NCBI RefSeq assembly: GCF_002813135.1
Contig: NZ_PHTY01000001.1
Coordinates: 801,501-865,500 of the forward strand
Direction: 5' to 3'
Length of the DNA: 64,000 nt
Source: Ulvibacter sp. MAR_2010_11
Lineage (GTDB): Bacteria; Bacteroidota; Bacteroidia; Flavobacteriales; Flavobacteriaceae
How positions within the stretch are numbered: position 1 is the stretch's first letter; every line of letters begins with the position of its first letter. The notes below the pieces were generated by a model. It did not search any database. It was given only the letters and a program-made list of their open reading frames with translations, and was not told where the DNA came from. Shown one piece after another: positions 44,427 to 52,957 of the stretch. The position numbers and the translations under genes are program-made.

Positions 44427-45590
44427 ATGCAAAATAAGAATGTACTTACCCGCTGGTTTTTTATAGTCGTATCGGTCTTTATCATTAGTTTGATTTTGTG
44501 GAATACCTATGTTTTTTTCAACCGACTTAAGGAAAATGAACGTGCGAAAATGCAAGTTTGGGCTTCTGCACAGGAAGAATTTCAAAAGGTCGGGTTGGGT
44601 CAGGGTCAAATTAACAATCTGGTGCTGGAAGTATTGCAGAGTAACACCACAACGCCCATGATTGTGTATACGCACCGGGAAGATTCGTATAACGATGTGC
44701 GAAATATGGTTGAAAAGGAAAAAGACCCTGCAAAATTACGGGAAAGCAGGAAGGCGCTCACCAAGGTATTTGCTTCCGAAAATAAACCCATTGAAGTAAC
44801 GTATAAAGGAGAAGTGCTTCAGACGATTTACTACGGAAATTCCCCCACCATCAATAAGTTGAAATACTATCCTGCTGTTTTAATTTTAATCATTCTGCTT
44901 TTCTTTGTCGCCTTGTATTTCTTTTATCAAACGTCGAAATCGGCCGAGCAGAATCGACTTTGGGCCGGGATGGCGAAAGAAACGGCGCATCAAATTGGCA
45001 CTCCCTTGTCTTCGTTAGTAGGCTGGACCGAAATTTTAAAAACCGAAAATATCAATCCGGAGTATGTGGTTGAAATAGAGAAGGACGTAGATCGTCTTCG
45101 CACCATAACGGAACGTTTTTCGAAAATTGGCTCAATTCCGAAGTTAGAAAGGAAAGATTTGGTTGCCGAAACTCGCACAACGTTTGATTACCTGAAGCGT
45201 AGAAGTTCGAAACTTATCGAATTTGAACTGGAAGTATTGGACGAGCCGATGTACGTCGCGTTAAATCCGCAGTTATACAGCTGGACCATTGAAAATCTGG
45301 TTAAAAACGCCATCGATGCGATGAGAGGGAAAGGGAAAATTTTGGTCACTATTGAAAGCAGCTCAAAATATGCGTTGGTACGAGTAGCCGATAGCGGAAA
45401 AGGAATTCCGAAAAAGAATTTTTCGAAAATATTTCAACCGGGATTTACCACAAAAAGCCGTGGCTGGGGATTGGGACTTTCCTTGGTAAAGCGAATAGTT
45501 GAAGAATACCACGACGGCAAGATTCGTGTTTTAAAAAGCTCTCGTGAAGAAGGTACAATAATGGAAATTTCATTCCGTTTGTATTCGTAG
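44427..45590 (+). CDS. Sensor histidine kinase, HisKA-HATPase type with small extracytoplasmic domain
   Basis: 387 residues from the ATG at 44427 (MQNKNVLTRWFF). TM1 at about 8-30, extracytoplasmic segment of about 120 residues, TM2 near 150-170. H box MAKETAHQIGTPLSSLVGW: the residue after His is Gln, not Glu, as in the HWE-unrelated HisKA variants of Bacteroidota. N box IENLVKNAIDAMRG; G boxes VADSGKGIPK and RGWGLGLSLVKRI. No response regulator adjacent, so it is an orphan. The in-frame TTG at 44343 is judged less likely as start. Confidence 0.85.
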   Translation: MQNKNVLTRWFFIVVSVFIISLILWNTYVFFNRLKENERAKMQVWASAQEEFQKVGLGQGQINNLVLEVLQSNTTTPMIVYTHREDSYNDVRNMVEKEKDPAKLRESRKALTKVFASENKPIEVTYKGEVLQTIYYGNSPTINKLKYYPAVLILIILLFFVALYFFYQTSKSAEQNRLWAGMAKETAHQIGTPLSSLVGWTEILKTENINPEYVVEIEKDVDRLRTITERFSKIGSIPKLERKDLVAETRTTFDYLKRRSSKLIEFELEVLDEPMYVALNPQLYSWTIENLVKNAIDAMRGKGKILVTIESSSKYALVRVADSGKGIPKKNFSKIFQPGFTTKSRGWGLGLSLVKRIVEEYHDGKIRVLKSSREEGTIMEISFRLYS

Positions 45591-45591
45591 C

Positions 45592-45936
45592 ATGAACGTT
45601 ACAAATCATATTTTACATAGAGCCCGCCTCACAAATAATTGTCCCGAATGCTTTGCAACCGACGGATTGGAAATTACATTCTCTCAGGAAGAACACGATA
45701 CAAAATACTATACCAAAGCTTCCCCGAGCATTGCGGAAACCCTATATTGCCATACCTGTAAAACGACTATCTATCCTGTAAGCTGGACCGACGATATTGA
45801 GCGAGTATATCAATACAACAAGAAATTGGTTGTTGAAAAAAAGGCGGGAATTAGGCTTAAAATGCTAACCTATATACTTATTGCCGTAGTTATTACTCTT
45901 ATTATTACACTTGTAGTGTTATTGTTAAGCAATTAA
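45592..45936 (+). CDS. Small zinc-ribbon membrane protein
   Basis: 114 residues, family not recognised. An N-terminal zinc ribbon is likely: NNCPECFATDGLEITFSQ, then LYCHTCKTTIYPVSW (two C-x2-C knuckles). A charged linker leads to one C-terminal TM helix (MLTYILIAVVITLIITLVVLLL), so it may be tail-anchored. Starts 1 base after the kinase stop, so it is co-transcribed and possibly functionally tied to the orphan kinase. Confidence 0.7.
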   Translation: MNVTNHILHRARLTNNCPECFATDGLEITFSQEEHDTKYYTKASPSIAETLYCHTCKTTIYPVSWTDDIERVYQYNKKLVVEKKAGIRLKMLTYILIAVVITLIITLVVLLLSN

Positions 45937-46325
45937 GAAATATTTCCTTTAATTTTTTTAGCCAGTTTAGAAAACGCCTTCGGGTCCATTTCAATCTTGG
46001 ATGTAAAAGTCATCTCTTTCATATCATTCAAAGGAATAAGATGTACATGTACATGAGGTACTTCCAGGCCAATTACCGCCATCCCTACGCGTTTACAAGC
46101 AACGGTTTTTTCTAAGGCAATAGCAACTTTACGAGAAAACTGCATTAGTTGTAAGTACATATGCTCCCCCATGTCGAAAATTTTATCTTCTTCTTCTTTG
46201 GGGACACAAAGTGTATGTCCTTTTGCATTGGGATTAATATCCAAAAACGCAATAAAGTTCTCGTCCTCTGCTACTTTGTAGCAAGGAATTTCTCCATTAA
46301 TTATCTTTGTAAAGATCGACGCCAT
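45933..46325 (-). CDS. HIT family hydrolase
   Basis: 130 residues. IFTKIINGEIPCYKVAEDENFIAFLDINPNAKGHTL is the family N-terminus and the triad HVHVHLIPL is the histidine triad. Nucleotide phosphoramidate hydrolase (HinT-like). It follows greA by 2 bases on the same strand, the usual greA-HIT pair of Bacteroidota. Confidence 0.95.
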   Translation of the reverse strand: MASIFTKIINGEIPCYKVAEDENFIAFLDINPNAKGHTLCVPKEEEDKIFDMGEHMYLQLMQFSRKVAIALEKTVACKRVGMAVIGLEVPHVHVHLIPLNDMKEMTFTSKIEMDPKAFSKLAKKIKGNIS

Positions 46326-46327
46326 GA

Positions 46328-46804
46328 TTAGTTTCTGGAAATTTCTAAAATTTCGAACTTCATTACCCCGTTAGGGACTTGTATTTCGGCAATATCACCT
46401 ACTTTCTTCCCCAGCAGTCCTTTCCCTATGGGGGAATCTACCGATATCTTGCCGGTTTTCAAATCGGCTTCACTTTGCGCCACCAATTTATACATCATTT
46501 CGGTGCCGTTGCTTATATTCTTAATCTTAACATTGGAATGCACCAATACTTTCGAGGTGTCGAGTTGTGATTCGTCAATAAGTCTCGCATTGGCAACAGT
46601 TTCTTCCATTTTCGAAATTCTCATCTCCAACATACCCTGCGCTTCTTTGGCCGCATCATACTCGGCATTCTCGCTTAAATCGCCTTTGTCACGTGCCTCA
46701 GCGATAGCCTGAGAGGCTTTGGGTCGTTCGATATCACGTAGTTGATCCAGCTCATCTCTCAATTTTTTAAGTCCTTCTGCAGTGTAATAAGATACTTTAC
46801 TCAT
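46328..46804 (-). CDS. greA: Transcription elongation factor GreA
   Basis: 158 residues. N-terminal coiled coil (VSYYTAEGLKKLRDELDQLRD ... RDKGDLSENAEYDAAKEAQG) with the acidic tip D-L-S-E-N-A-E-Y that reaches the polymerase active site, and a C-terminal FKBP-like domain with ISVDSPIGKGLLGKKVGD. It stimulates transcript cleavage in backtracked complexes. The leader contains a promoter followed by a terminator (46916-46960). Confidence 0.96.
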   Translation of the reverse strand: MSKVSYYTAEGLKKLRDELDQLRDIERPKASQAIAEARDKGDLSENAEYDAAKEAQGMLEMRISKMEETVANARLIDESQLDTSKVLVHSNVKIKNISNGTEMMYKLVAQSEADLKTGKISVDSPIGKGLLGKKVGDIAEIQVPNGVMKFEILEISRN

Positions 46805-46875
46805 AACTTCATCGTTTGTATAAAAAATAATCTCGCTATCTATTCATAAAGATTCCCGCCTTTTGTGTATCCTGT

Positions 46876-46897
46876 GTCTGCCAAGCGGCAGGCAGAC
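46876..46897. repeat. REP-like hairpin in the greA leader
   Basis: GTCTGCC (46876-46882), 8-base loop, GGCAGAC (46891-46897), with an alternative inner stem CTGCC/GGCAG. Similar in kind to the hairpins at 32.6, 53.2 and 62.9 kb. Confidence 0.55.
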
Positions 46898-46915
46898 GAT
46901 AGTTGGTTGGCAGGA

Positions 46916-46945
46916 ATTAAAAAAATCCCATAGGTAACGGGATTT
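46916..46945 (-). terminator. Terminator in the greA leader, close behind the promoter
   Basis: On the minus strand AAATCCC (46945-46939), 9-base loop, GGGATTT (46929-46923), then a T-run of seven including stem bases. It lies about 115 bases before the greA ATG and only 8-15 bases after the predicted promoter. Transcription of greA must read through it. Confidence 0.65.
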
Positions 46946-46952
46946 CGTATCA

Positions 46953-46960
46953 CAAATATA
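46953..46960 (-). promoter_or_regulatory. Promoter -7 box of greA / leader RNA
   Basis: TATATTTG on the minus strand, a full match to TAnnTTTG; predicted start about 46948. No obvious -33 TTG. Confidence 0.5.
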
Positions 46961-47016
46961 CTAAAAATTTAATTTTGGGCATTTTATTGTACTTTCGCCA
47001 CACAATTTTTTTATCT

Positions 47017-47445
47017 ATGAAAATAAGTTTATTCATAATTACGCTTTTACTGGTTGTATCCTGTAAAAAGGATGATGGAGTGAGAAACGACAACCCGTAT
47101 TTGATTGATCCCCTCGTAAGTTTAAATCTGAATTTAAATCTGCCCGAATACAATCCTTTAAATTTTCCCGGGAATAGCATTATTATTAATTCACAAGGAA
47201 TTAGAGGTATTGTAGTTTACAATGTAAATAACGACTTATACACAGCCTTTGAGCTAAGCGATCCAAACCATACGCCCAGTAACTGCTCCAAAATGACGGT
47301 TGAGGGGATTATTGCCACCTGCCCTTGTAATGATGATAATTCGTACGATATTGTTACGGGACAGCACCAAACCAATGAAAATCGCTATCCTATGTTACAA
47401 TATCTCGCTAACAGAACGGGGAATAATATTCAAATTTCAAACTAA
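47017..47445 (+). CDS. Rieske-fold-like lipoprotein lacking cluster ligands
   Basis: 142 residues from the ATG at 47017. Lipobox VVSC at the end of MKISLFIITLLLVVSC. The body (VSLNLNLNLPEYNPLNFPGNS, GIRGIVVYNVNNDLYTAFELSDPN, IIATCPCNDDNSYDIVTGQ, YPMLQYLANRTGNNIQIS) has the strand order of a Rieske domain, but the positions normally C-x-H and C-x2-H are not conserved, so it probably binds no cluster. A known small family of flavobacterial lipoproteins; function unknown. Convergent with the TonB receptor gene, 4-base overlap. Confidence 0.7.
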   Translation: MKISLFIITLLLVVSCKKDDGVRNDNPYLIDPLVSLNLNLNLPEYNPLNFPGNSIIINSQGIRGIVVYNVNNDLYTAFELSDPNHTPSNCSKMTVEGIIATCPCNDDNSYDIVTGQHQTNENRYPMLQYLANRTGNNIQISN

Positions 47446-49619
47446 AATTTCACGGTTGCTCCCAATAAAAAATTGGTTGTTGCCTGCGGATAATATCCGG
47501 TACCTTCAACAGTAGTAATAGTTCCCGGATCACTGAAATCGTCATCGTAGGTATAAAAATACCCGTTGGAAACATACTTTACATTAAAAATATTATTTAC
47601 CAATCCCGAAAAGACAATTGATTCCAAATAAGGAATCCGATTCAAAGTATAATTAACACTAAGATCGTTGATAAAGAAGCTATCCAGTTTGGATACTTCA
47701 CTATCAATGTTTCCCATAAACTGTTCCCCGACAAATTTCGACAAAAACCCTAATTCAAGATTCTTTACAGGTGTATATGCTATCATATTTCCTGCAATAA
47801 ATTGTGGTGAAAACGAAATATCTGTATTCCCTAAATTTACCAATTCGCCATCTCTTGATGTTATAAAATCTTTGTTCTTGTTGGTGCTAATCGCAATATT
47901 AGGTCGTATTTGCAGATTCGGTAAAACTGAAACAGAAGCATCAATTTCAAGTCCTACTCTATAACTTTTTCCGCTGGTTGCTCTAATGGGTGCTCCTACA
48001 TCATCCAAAGCCCCCGTAAGCACTAATTGGTCTGTATAATCCATATAAAACAAATTACTGTTCACGGTGGTATTTTCTGAGACATATCGCCATCCCAATT
48101 CGAAATCGTCTAATTTTTCAGGGGTAAAAATACCTTGTTCAAAATCACTTCTTCGCGGTTCCCGATGCGCCTTTCCGTAAGAAGCATACAACTGATTTTT
48201 GATGTTCACCTGGTACGAAACGCCTGCCTTCGGATTAAAAAATTGATAACTTTCATCTACTTCCAACGGCAACTTATCGGAAGTGAGTCCGGACGTTTCA
48301 TACGTTATAAATCGACCCTGCAAATCGGCAAAAACACTCCATTGGTCATCGAGGCGCCAGGTGGCTTTCGAAAAAATGCTAATTTCATTTTTGTCTCCGG
48401 TTCCAAAGTAGTACCGGTCTCTAATCTCACTATCGCTTGCAAAGCGAGCCCAAATTACCTCGCCAAAATGATCGCCCATATATTTGCTGAAAAAAGCCCC
48501 TGTTGTGATATCTACTTGGTTGTCCCTATAATTTACATTCGCATTTATGGCGTAAAAATCATTGTCCAACCATCTTCGCCGAATCAAATCGGTTGTTTCA
48601 ATGGTCTCTCCATTTATCACGATGGGTTCAAAATTGTAATACTCAAAGGGTTCGTCTTCCTTATACTGTTCAAAATAACCTTTTCCATAGGTGTAATTTA
48701 TCGCCAGATTGCTGCTCCAGTTATTATTAAAGCGTTGGTTCCATAACAACTGATAATGATCCTGAGCATAATTGTCTACTTCATTGTTGTAAAACTGAAC
48801 AATTCCTTCAGCATCGGTGTACATTCCTGAAGGATTAAATGTTCTGTCATTTACGAGTGTTTCGGCATCTATTCCGTTCCACGCCTGATAGGTTTCTTCT
48901 CTTCCACCAAAAGTAATCGCTTTAATAAGTGTGTTATGGTCTTTGAACGCTGCCTGTAGGAAATAGGATTTAAGATCGGATCTCGCTCTGTCTATATAGC
49001 CGTCAGACTTGATAGTAGACAATCTTCCGGCAATTTCTATGTGTTCCTTGAGCAAACCGGTACTAAATTTTACTGTATGCTTTCGGGTATTATACGATCC
49101 GAAGGAATTTGCAAATTCACCCTGTGCCGTTTCTGAAACTGCATCGGTTAGCATATTCAAGCTGGCTCCAAAGGCTCCGGACCCATTGGTGGAAGTTCCA
49201 ACGCCTCGCTGCAATTGTAAATTTTGAACCGAAGAGGTAAAATCGGGGAGATTTACAAAAAAGCTCCCCTGACTTTCGGCGTCGTTAAAAGGAATTCCGT
49301 TAAGGGTAACATTAACACGAGAACCGTCACTCCCCCGCACTCTAATATAGGTATACCCTACACCCGCTCCGGCATCACTGGTAGTTACCACCGAAGGTAA
49401 ATAATTGAGCAAATAAGGAATATCCTGCCCCAAATTACGCTTTTCCAGTTCCTCCTTTTCAAGATTGGAATGTGTAATGGGTGAATCGGCTGCCACTCGA
49501 ACCGATTTGACAATTACCTCCTCAAGGCTTTCTACTTTGGTGGAATCGACTACTACACTTTGTGCAACTAGTTGTGAACCGATTGAAAAAATAAGGCAAG
49601 AAAAAATGAAATGTTTCAT
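47442..49619 (-). CDS. TonB-dependent outer membrane receptor, probably for thiamine
   Basis: 725 residues. Signal peptide MKHFIFSCLIFSIGSQLVAQ; plug domain with LEEVIVKSVRVAADSPIT (TonB-box-like E-V-I-V-K) and TYIRVRGSDGSRVNVTLNGIPFND; 22-strand barrel ending in ATTNFLLGATVKF. No SusD partner, so it is a classical siderophore/vitamin-type receptor. A TPP riboswitch with a terminator lies in its leader, which is the main reason to assign thiamine (the OMR1-type receptors described from regulon analysis). Direct substrate evidence is not in the sequence. Confidence 0.85.
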   Translation of the reverse strand: MKHFIFSCLIFSIGSQLVAQSVVVDSTKVESLEEVIVKSVRVAADSPITHSNLEKEELEKRNLGQDIPYLLNYLPSVVTTSDAGAGVGYTYIRVRGSDGSRVNVTLNGIPFNDAESQGSFFVNLPDFTSSVQNLQLQRGVGTSTNGSGAFGASLNMLTDAVSETAQGEFANSFGSYNTRKHTVKFSTGLLKEHIEIAGRLSTIKSDGYIDRARSDLKSYFLQAAFKDHNTLIKAITFGGREETYQAWNGIDAETLVNDRTFNPSGMYTDAEGIVQFYNNEVDNYAQDHYQLLWNQRFNNNWSSNLAINYTYGKGYFEQYKEDEPFEYYNFEPIVINGETIETTDLIRRRWLDNDFYAINANVNYRDNQVDITTGAFFSKYMGDHFGEVIWARFASDSEIRDRYYFGTGDKNEISIFSKATWRLDDQWSVFADLQGRFITYETSGLTSDKLPLEVDESYQFFNPKAGVSYQVNIKNQLYASYGKAHREPRRSDFEQGIFTPEKLDDFELGWRYVSENTTVNSNLFYMDYTDQLVLTGALDDVGAPIRATSGKSYRVGLEIDASVSVLPNLQIRPNIAISTNKNKDFITSRDGELVNLGNTDISFSPQFIAGNMIAYTPVKNLELGFLSKFVGEQFMGNIDSEVSKLDSFFINDLSVNYTLNRIPYLESIVFSGLVNNIFNVKYVSNGYFYTYDDDFSDPGTITTVEGTGYYPQATTNFLLGATVKF

Positions 49620-49677
49620 TCGTAATAAATAGGTTACGAATAAAAGGGGTAATTATTCTTTGTTAGTTATAGTTCAT

Positions 49678-49716
49678 AAAAAAACCTATTAAATCCACAT
49701 AGGAAATAATAGGGTT
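49678..49716 (-). terminator. Riboswitch-controlled terminator
   Basis: On the minus strand AACCCTATTA (49716-49707), loop, TAATAGGTT (49691-49683) with one bulged C, then seven T. Lies between the TPP aptamer and the receptor gene, as expected for a transcriptional expression platform. Confidence 0.7.
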
Positions 49717-49742
49717 ATACGCTATGGACAACTTAGTGTCCA

Positions 49743-49838
49743 AATCCCTTGGCAGCATTACCCGCCCAGGTTCATTGGGTATAATCTCAGCCAATTGTTT
49801 TTACTTTTAAAGTTTCAAAACCAATTAGCACCCCTTTG
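49743..49838 (-). ncRNA. TPP riboswitch (THI element)
   Basis: On the minus strand: GGGGTGCT (49834-49827), a P3 helix AATTGG ... CAATT, the conserved GGCTGAGATTATACCC, then TGAACCTG and GGTAATGCTGCCAAGGGA. This is the order and sequence of the THI box (GGGGTGC, CTGAGA, ACCC, GAACCTG, TAAT-GC, AGGGA). A terminator follows, so TPP should prevent receptor transcription. Confidence 0.93.
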
Positions 49839-49848
49839 AGATGTAGGG

Positions 49849-49856
49849 CAAAGATA
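49849..49856 (-). promoter_or_regulatory. Promoter -7 box of the riboswitch/TonB receptor unit
   Basis: TATCTTTG on the minus strand ends 15 bases before the GGGGTGC of the aptamer. Confidence 0.6.
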
Positions 49857-49861
49857 ATTAA

Positions 49862-50266
49862 TTAGTCAATCTTTGGCGGTTTGCGATTAGTTTTTTTTAA
49901 AGCCTGTGTCTTTTTGGCCTGCAGTCGGCGTTCGATGACATTCCGTGAAGGTTTTGTCTTCTTTCGGGGTTTGGAAACCTTCAGACTATCTTTCAGCAAG
50001 GTTAACATGCGCTCCAAAACGATTGCCTTATTTCGAAACTGACTACGGGTTTCGCCGCATTGCAGGGTTAGCACACCTTCCGAAGAAATTCTGGAAGCTA
50101 ATTTTTTCTTTAGTCTTTCTTTTTCGATGTCGCTTAACGCTTCCGAAGCGTCAATATAAAAACTTATTTCAACTTTGGTGGCGGTTTTATTTACATGCTG
50201 TCCGCCCGGGCCACTACTGCGGACCGCCTTGTATTGAAACTCTCTGTTAAGTAATTCGGCATTCAT
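49862..50266 (-). CDS. arfB: ICT1/ArfB-like peptidyl-tRNA hydrolase (ribosome rescue)
   Basis: 134 residues. The catalytic GGQ loop is RSSGPGGQHVNKTATKVEISF; the basic C-terminal tail (KPRKKTKPSRNVIERRLQAKK) fits ArfB binding in the empty mRNA channel. Releases stalled peptides. It shares one base (50266) with the DUF4301 stop region, so it is co-transcribed with that gene, upstream of the TPP element. Confidence 0.95.
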   Translation of the reverse strand: MNAELLNREFQYKAVRSSGPGGQHVNKTATKVEISFYIDASEALSDIEKERLKKKLASRISSEGVLTLQCGETRSQFRNKAIVLERMLTLLKDSLKVSKPRKKTKPSRNVIERRLQAKKTQALKKTNRKPPKID

Positions 50267-51795
50267 TATGCGTTGGGACGATGTTCCTTTTGTAAAAGAT
50301 CGTTTACAGTTTTTACTGGATTAAAAGTGGCGATAGGTACTTCGACGAGAGCGGTATTCCAATTGGCCATGCCGCCGTTCCACAAACCGGGAAGTTCAAG
50401 TGCTTTAAGATGTTTTCCGTTTTGAGATTTTTCTGAAATAAATCCTGCCTTCGGATTGGTAAATTTGGTAAGGTTGAATTTGTCTCCATTATAATCGCGA
50501 ACCCCACACACTATGTCCACAGGATTAAAATGAGTCGCTTCAGCAACGATGCTCCCTTGACGAGAATCGTTCATATCTATCTGCGCTGTTTCCACAATCT
50601 GTAAGGTGATATTGCCGGTTTCGCTCTTTACCCAAAATGGGCCGCCTCCGGGAGCGCCTGTATTTTTTACTACCCCGCACACGCGAATGGGTCTGTTAAG
50701 AATGTATTTTAATTCTCCGGCGCTTTCGGGAATATCTTTTATACTTAATTCATTCCATAAGAACGACTTGATTTCATTCAACGTTACTGCACTAATTTCT
50801 TCATTATCGAGCTGTCGTAAATGCGCAAAAACCTTTTGTTGAAGCCAAAGTAATTTTCCTGCCAGCAATTTTTTATAGGCGGTAATTTGTTCCACATATT
50901 CTTCCGCCACCACATTGTCGATATTCTTTATGAATATAATATCCGCGTCTATTTCATTCAGGTTTTCAAGTAAAGCACCATGTCCCGAAGGTCTGAATAC
51001 CAAGTTGTTTTCCTCGTCTCTAAAAGGTTTGTTTTCGGGGGTCACGGCTATGGTATCGGTTTCTTTTTTCTGAAACGAATAGGATATATTGAAGTTTGTT
51101 TTCGTTTTTCTACTAACCCGCTTCTGCACATCATTAAATTTATTCTTAAAATGAGGAACATGATCTTCCGAAAATGTAAAATGTAAAAAGGCTTCGTCTT
51201 TTACCGAAGCATAAAATGCGGCCTCATACAATTGTTCTTCGAAGGCTGTGGTTGCATATTTGGAGTATTTATGAAAAGGAACAAGTCCTTTGGGAAGATT
51301 GCTATAATTCAATCCTCTTTCCTCTAACATTGTTTTTACAAAATAATACCAACGTGTCCCCTTGGTACAGTGTTTATAATCGGGGTAATTAATTCGTATT
51401 TTTTTTCGAACGTCATTTACAAAGGCAAAATCTTTAAGCGAGCTGAAGAAGCGCTCTAATTCTCGCCGATCACCGTTTTTAATGAATTTGTTGACTTTTT
51501 CGATTTCAGGATTGTACTCTTCCAAAAATTGATGCAAAAACTGAAACATTCGTGTAGCAGCACCCGAAGCAGGTACGAATTTTACAACTTCCAGTTTATT
51601 CTTCTTCTTTTCATACAATTCGATTAGTTTCTCGCCACTCTTTTCGGGAATGACTTCAATTCCGTTTCCCACCGAAGCTGCGGTAATAACTTGTATATAT
51701 GGAATTCCACGTGCAAATGTCTCAAGTTGTTTAACGATACTATCAACAGACAAGCCATGATTTTCAATTTGTTGAAGGTCTTTTTTAGTGAGCAT
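50266..51795 (-). CDS. DUF4301 family protein
   Basis: 509 residues from the ATG at 51795 (MLTKKDLQQIENHGLS). FVPASGAATRMFQFLHQFLEEY, then LVPFHKYSKYATTAFEEQLYEA, SFQKKETDTIAVTPENKPFRD and the C-terminal VCGVVKNTGAPGGGPFWVK and LPGLWNGGMANWNTALVEVP are DUF4301 hallmarks. The P-A-S-G-A-A-T-R-M and F-R-P-S-G-H-G-A-L-L motifs look like a sugar-nucleotidyltransferase-type nucleotide site, so a nucleotidyltransferase is possible. Function not known. ATGA overlap with the kinase gene upstream. Confidence 0.85.
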   Translation of the reverse strand: MLTKKDLQQIENHGLSVDSIVKQLETFARGIPYIQVITAASVGNGIEVIPEKSGEKLIELYEKKKNKLEVVKFVPASGAATRMFQFLHQFLEEYNPEIEKVNKFIKNGDRRELERFFSSLKDFAFVNDVRKKIRINYPDYKHCTKGTRWYYFVKTMLEERGLNYSNLPKGLVPFHKYSKYATTAFEEQLYEAAFYASVKDEAFLHFTFSEDHVPHFKNKFNDVQKRVSRKTKTNFNISYSFQKKETDTIAVTPENKPFRDEENNLVFRPSGHGALLENLNEIDADIIFIKNIDNVVAEEYVEQITAYKKLLAGKLLWLQQKVFAHLRQLDNEEISAVTLNEIKSFLWNELSIKDIPESAGELKYILNRPIRVCGVVKNTGAPGGGPFWVKSETGNITLQIVETAQIDMNDSRQGSIVAEATHFNPVDIVCGVRDYNGDKFNLTKFTNPKAGFISEKSQNGKHLKALELPGLWNGGMANWNTALVEVPIATFNPVKTVNDLLQKEHRPNA

Positions 51796-52364
51796 CAAGT
51801 CTTCTGCTTAAGTAATTTTCGAATTTGGTGAATGGCACTATGTAATCGTTCAGAATGTGAGCCTTTCAATGTAAAATAGGGCACCCCTAAACGCTTTAAT
51901 TCTGCTTCAAAAATACAAAATAGCTCAGACCTGTCATCGGGTCTATCGCGTAAATTATCAAAAACCCAGGGGGTGTCTATATAGGTAAGAAAGTAGAAAT
52001 GGTAGATGTTATCGAGGGCAGCGTTTTTAATTTCAGGAGGGCAATATCCATCGTAATAATATTCAGAATACACTTTGATTTCCAACAAGTTAGTGTCACA
52101 AAATAATACCTGATTTACCTTTCTTGTTGCTTCATTTTCAGCGTTCATCTGACCTATGGCAATGGGTACAAGGTCTTCCTTTGTGCATTTTTCTTTTGTA
52201 TCGCTCCATTTTTTCTCCAAATATTCCCGCATATATTCGGGCACCCATTGTGTATTAAAGGTTGCTGCCAAGTCTTTGGCTAGCGTTGTTTTACCCGTAG
52301 ATTCGGGACCAAACAATACAATTTTTACGCAGTCTGAAGTTTGTTGTGCAGGTATTTTTTCCAT
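51795..52364 (-). CDS. NadR-like P-loop kinase/ATPase
   Basis: 189 residues. Walker A GPESTGKTT at about 19-27, VPEYMREYLEKKW, IAIGQMNAENEATRK, VLFCDTNLLEIKVYSEYYY (Walker B-type D) and RPDDRSELFCIFEAEL. These are the motifs of the NadR C-terminal ribosylnicotinamide kinase domain (COG3172). No nucleotidyltransferase domain is attached. It overlaps the PnuC gene by 40 bases, so substrates may be shared: phosphorylation-trapping of nicotinamide riboside, or of thiamine, given the thiamine-binding protein upstream. The substrate is inference. Confidence 0.75.
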   Translation of the reverse strand: MEKIPAQQTSDCVKIVLFGPESTGKTTLAKDLAATFNTQWVPEYMREYLEKKWSDTKEKCTKEDLVPIAIGQMNAENEATRKVNQVLFCDTNLLEIKVYSEYYYDGYCPPEIKNAALDNIYHFYFLTYIDTPWVFDNLRDRPDDRSELFCIFEAELKRLGVPYFTLKGSHSERLHSAIHQIRKLLKQKT

Positions 52365-52957
52365 TCAATATAACCGAATATCGCAATAACGGTAAAGATA
52401 AAGTATTGAATACTCGTAAAAGTAAAACCTTTGTAAAAATACAAAGGCACCGAAATGAGATCCCCAATAATCCAGTAAATCCAATTTTCAATTTTCCGTT
52501 TTGCCATAAGCCACATTCCTACAAAAAAGATGGCAGTAGTAAGGGTGTCTACATAGGCAGTCCAGTGATTCCATTTATCGAACACCTTATACACAATAAA
52601 AACAAATAGCAGTGTCGCCACAAATATAAATACCGAATAGGTCTTCTCTTTTTTTGTGGTTGTGGTAATTGGTGTAAAATGTGTGGGATCCACTTTTCGG
52701 GTCCAGATGTACCATCCGTAAACACTCATGATAAAATAATAGGCATTGATAAGCATATCGCCTAATAAAGACCACTTTAATAATAGGTAGACAAAAATAA
52801 CCGTACTGATCATTCCGGTAGGAAACACCCAGATTTTATTCGCTTTAGAAAACCAAACCGATAAAAATCCGAAGAATATGGCAATGATTTCAAGCACAAT
52901 ATCTAAGGTTTCATATCCCCTGTATTGCCCAAAAAGAGTCTCAAAAATGTGGTTCAT
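52325..52957 (-). CDS. PnuC family vitamin transporter (PnuC or PnuT)
   Basis: 210 residues, about seven TM helices. VFPTGMISTVIFVYLLLKWSLLGDMLINAYYFIMSVYGWYIW and ENWIYWIIGDLISVPLYFYKGFTFTSIQYF are the PnuC repeats; the W-x2-W-x3-D segment lies where PnuC proteins bind the vitamin. Facilitates diffusion of nicotinamide riboside (PnuC) or thiamine (PnuT). Overlaps the upstream thiamine-binding protein gene by 17 bases and the downstream kinase by 40. Together with the neighbouring TPP-controlled receptor I favour thiamine. Confidence 0.85.
   Translation of the reverse strand: MNHIFETLFGQYRGYETLDIVLEIIAIFFGFLSVWFSKANKIWVFPTGMISTVIFVYLLLKWSLLGDMLINAYYFIMSVYGWYIWTRKVDPTHFTPITTTTKKEKTYSVFIFVATLLFVFIVYKVFDKWNHWTAYVDTLTTAIFFVGMWLMAKRKIENWIYWIIGDLISVPLYFYKGFTFTSIQYFIFTVIAIFGYIEWKKYLHNKLQTA

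Noticed and set aside
48135-48746. Plus-strand frame of 203 codons inside the TonB receptor gene
   Set aside because: Lies wholly within the coding region of the receptor and shows no recognisable protein pattern.
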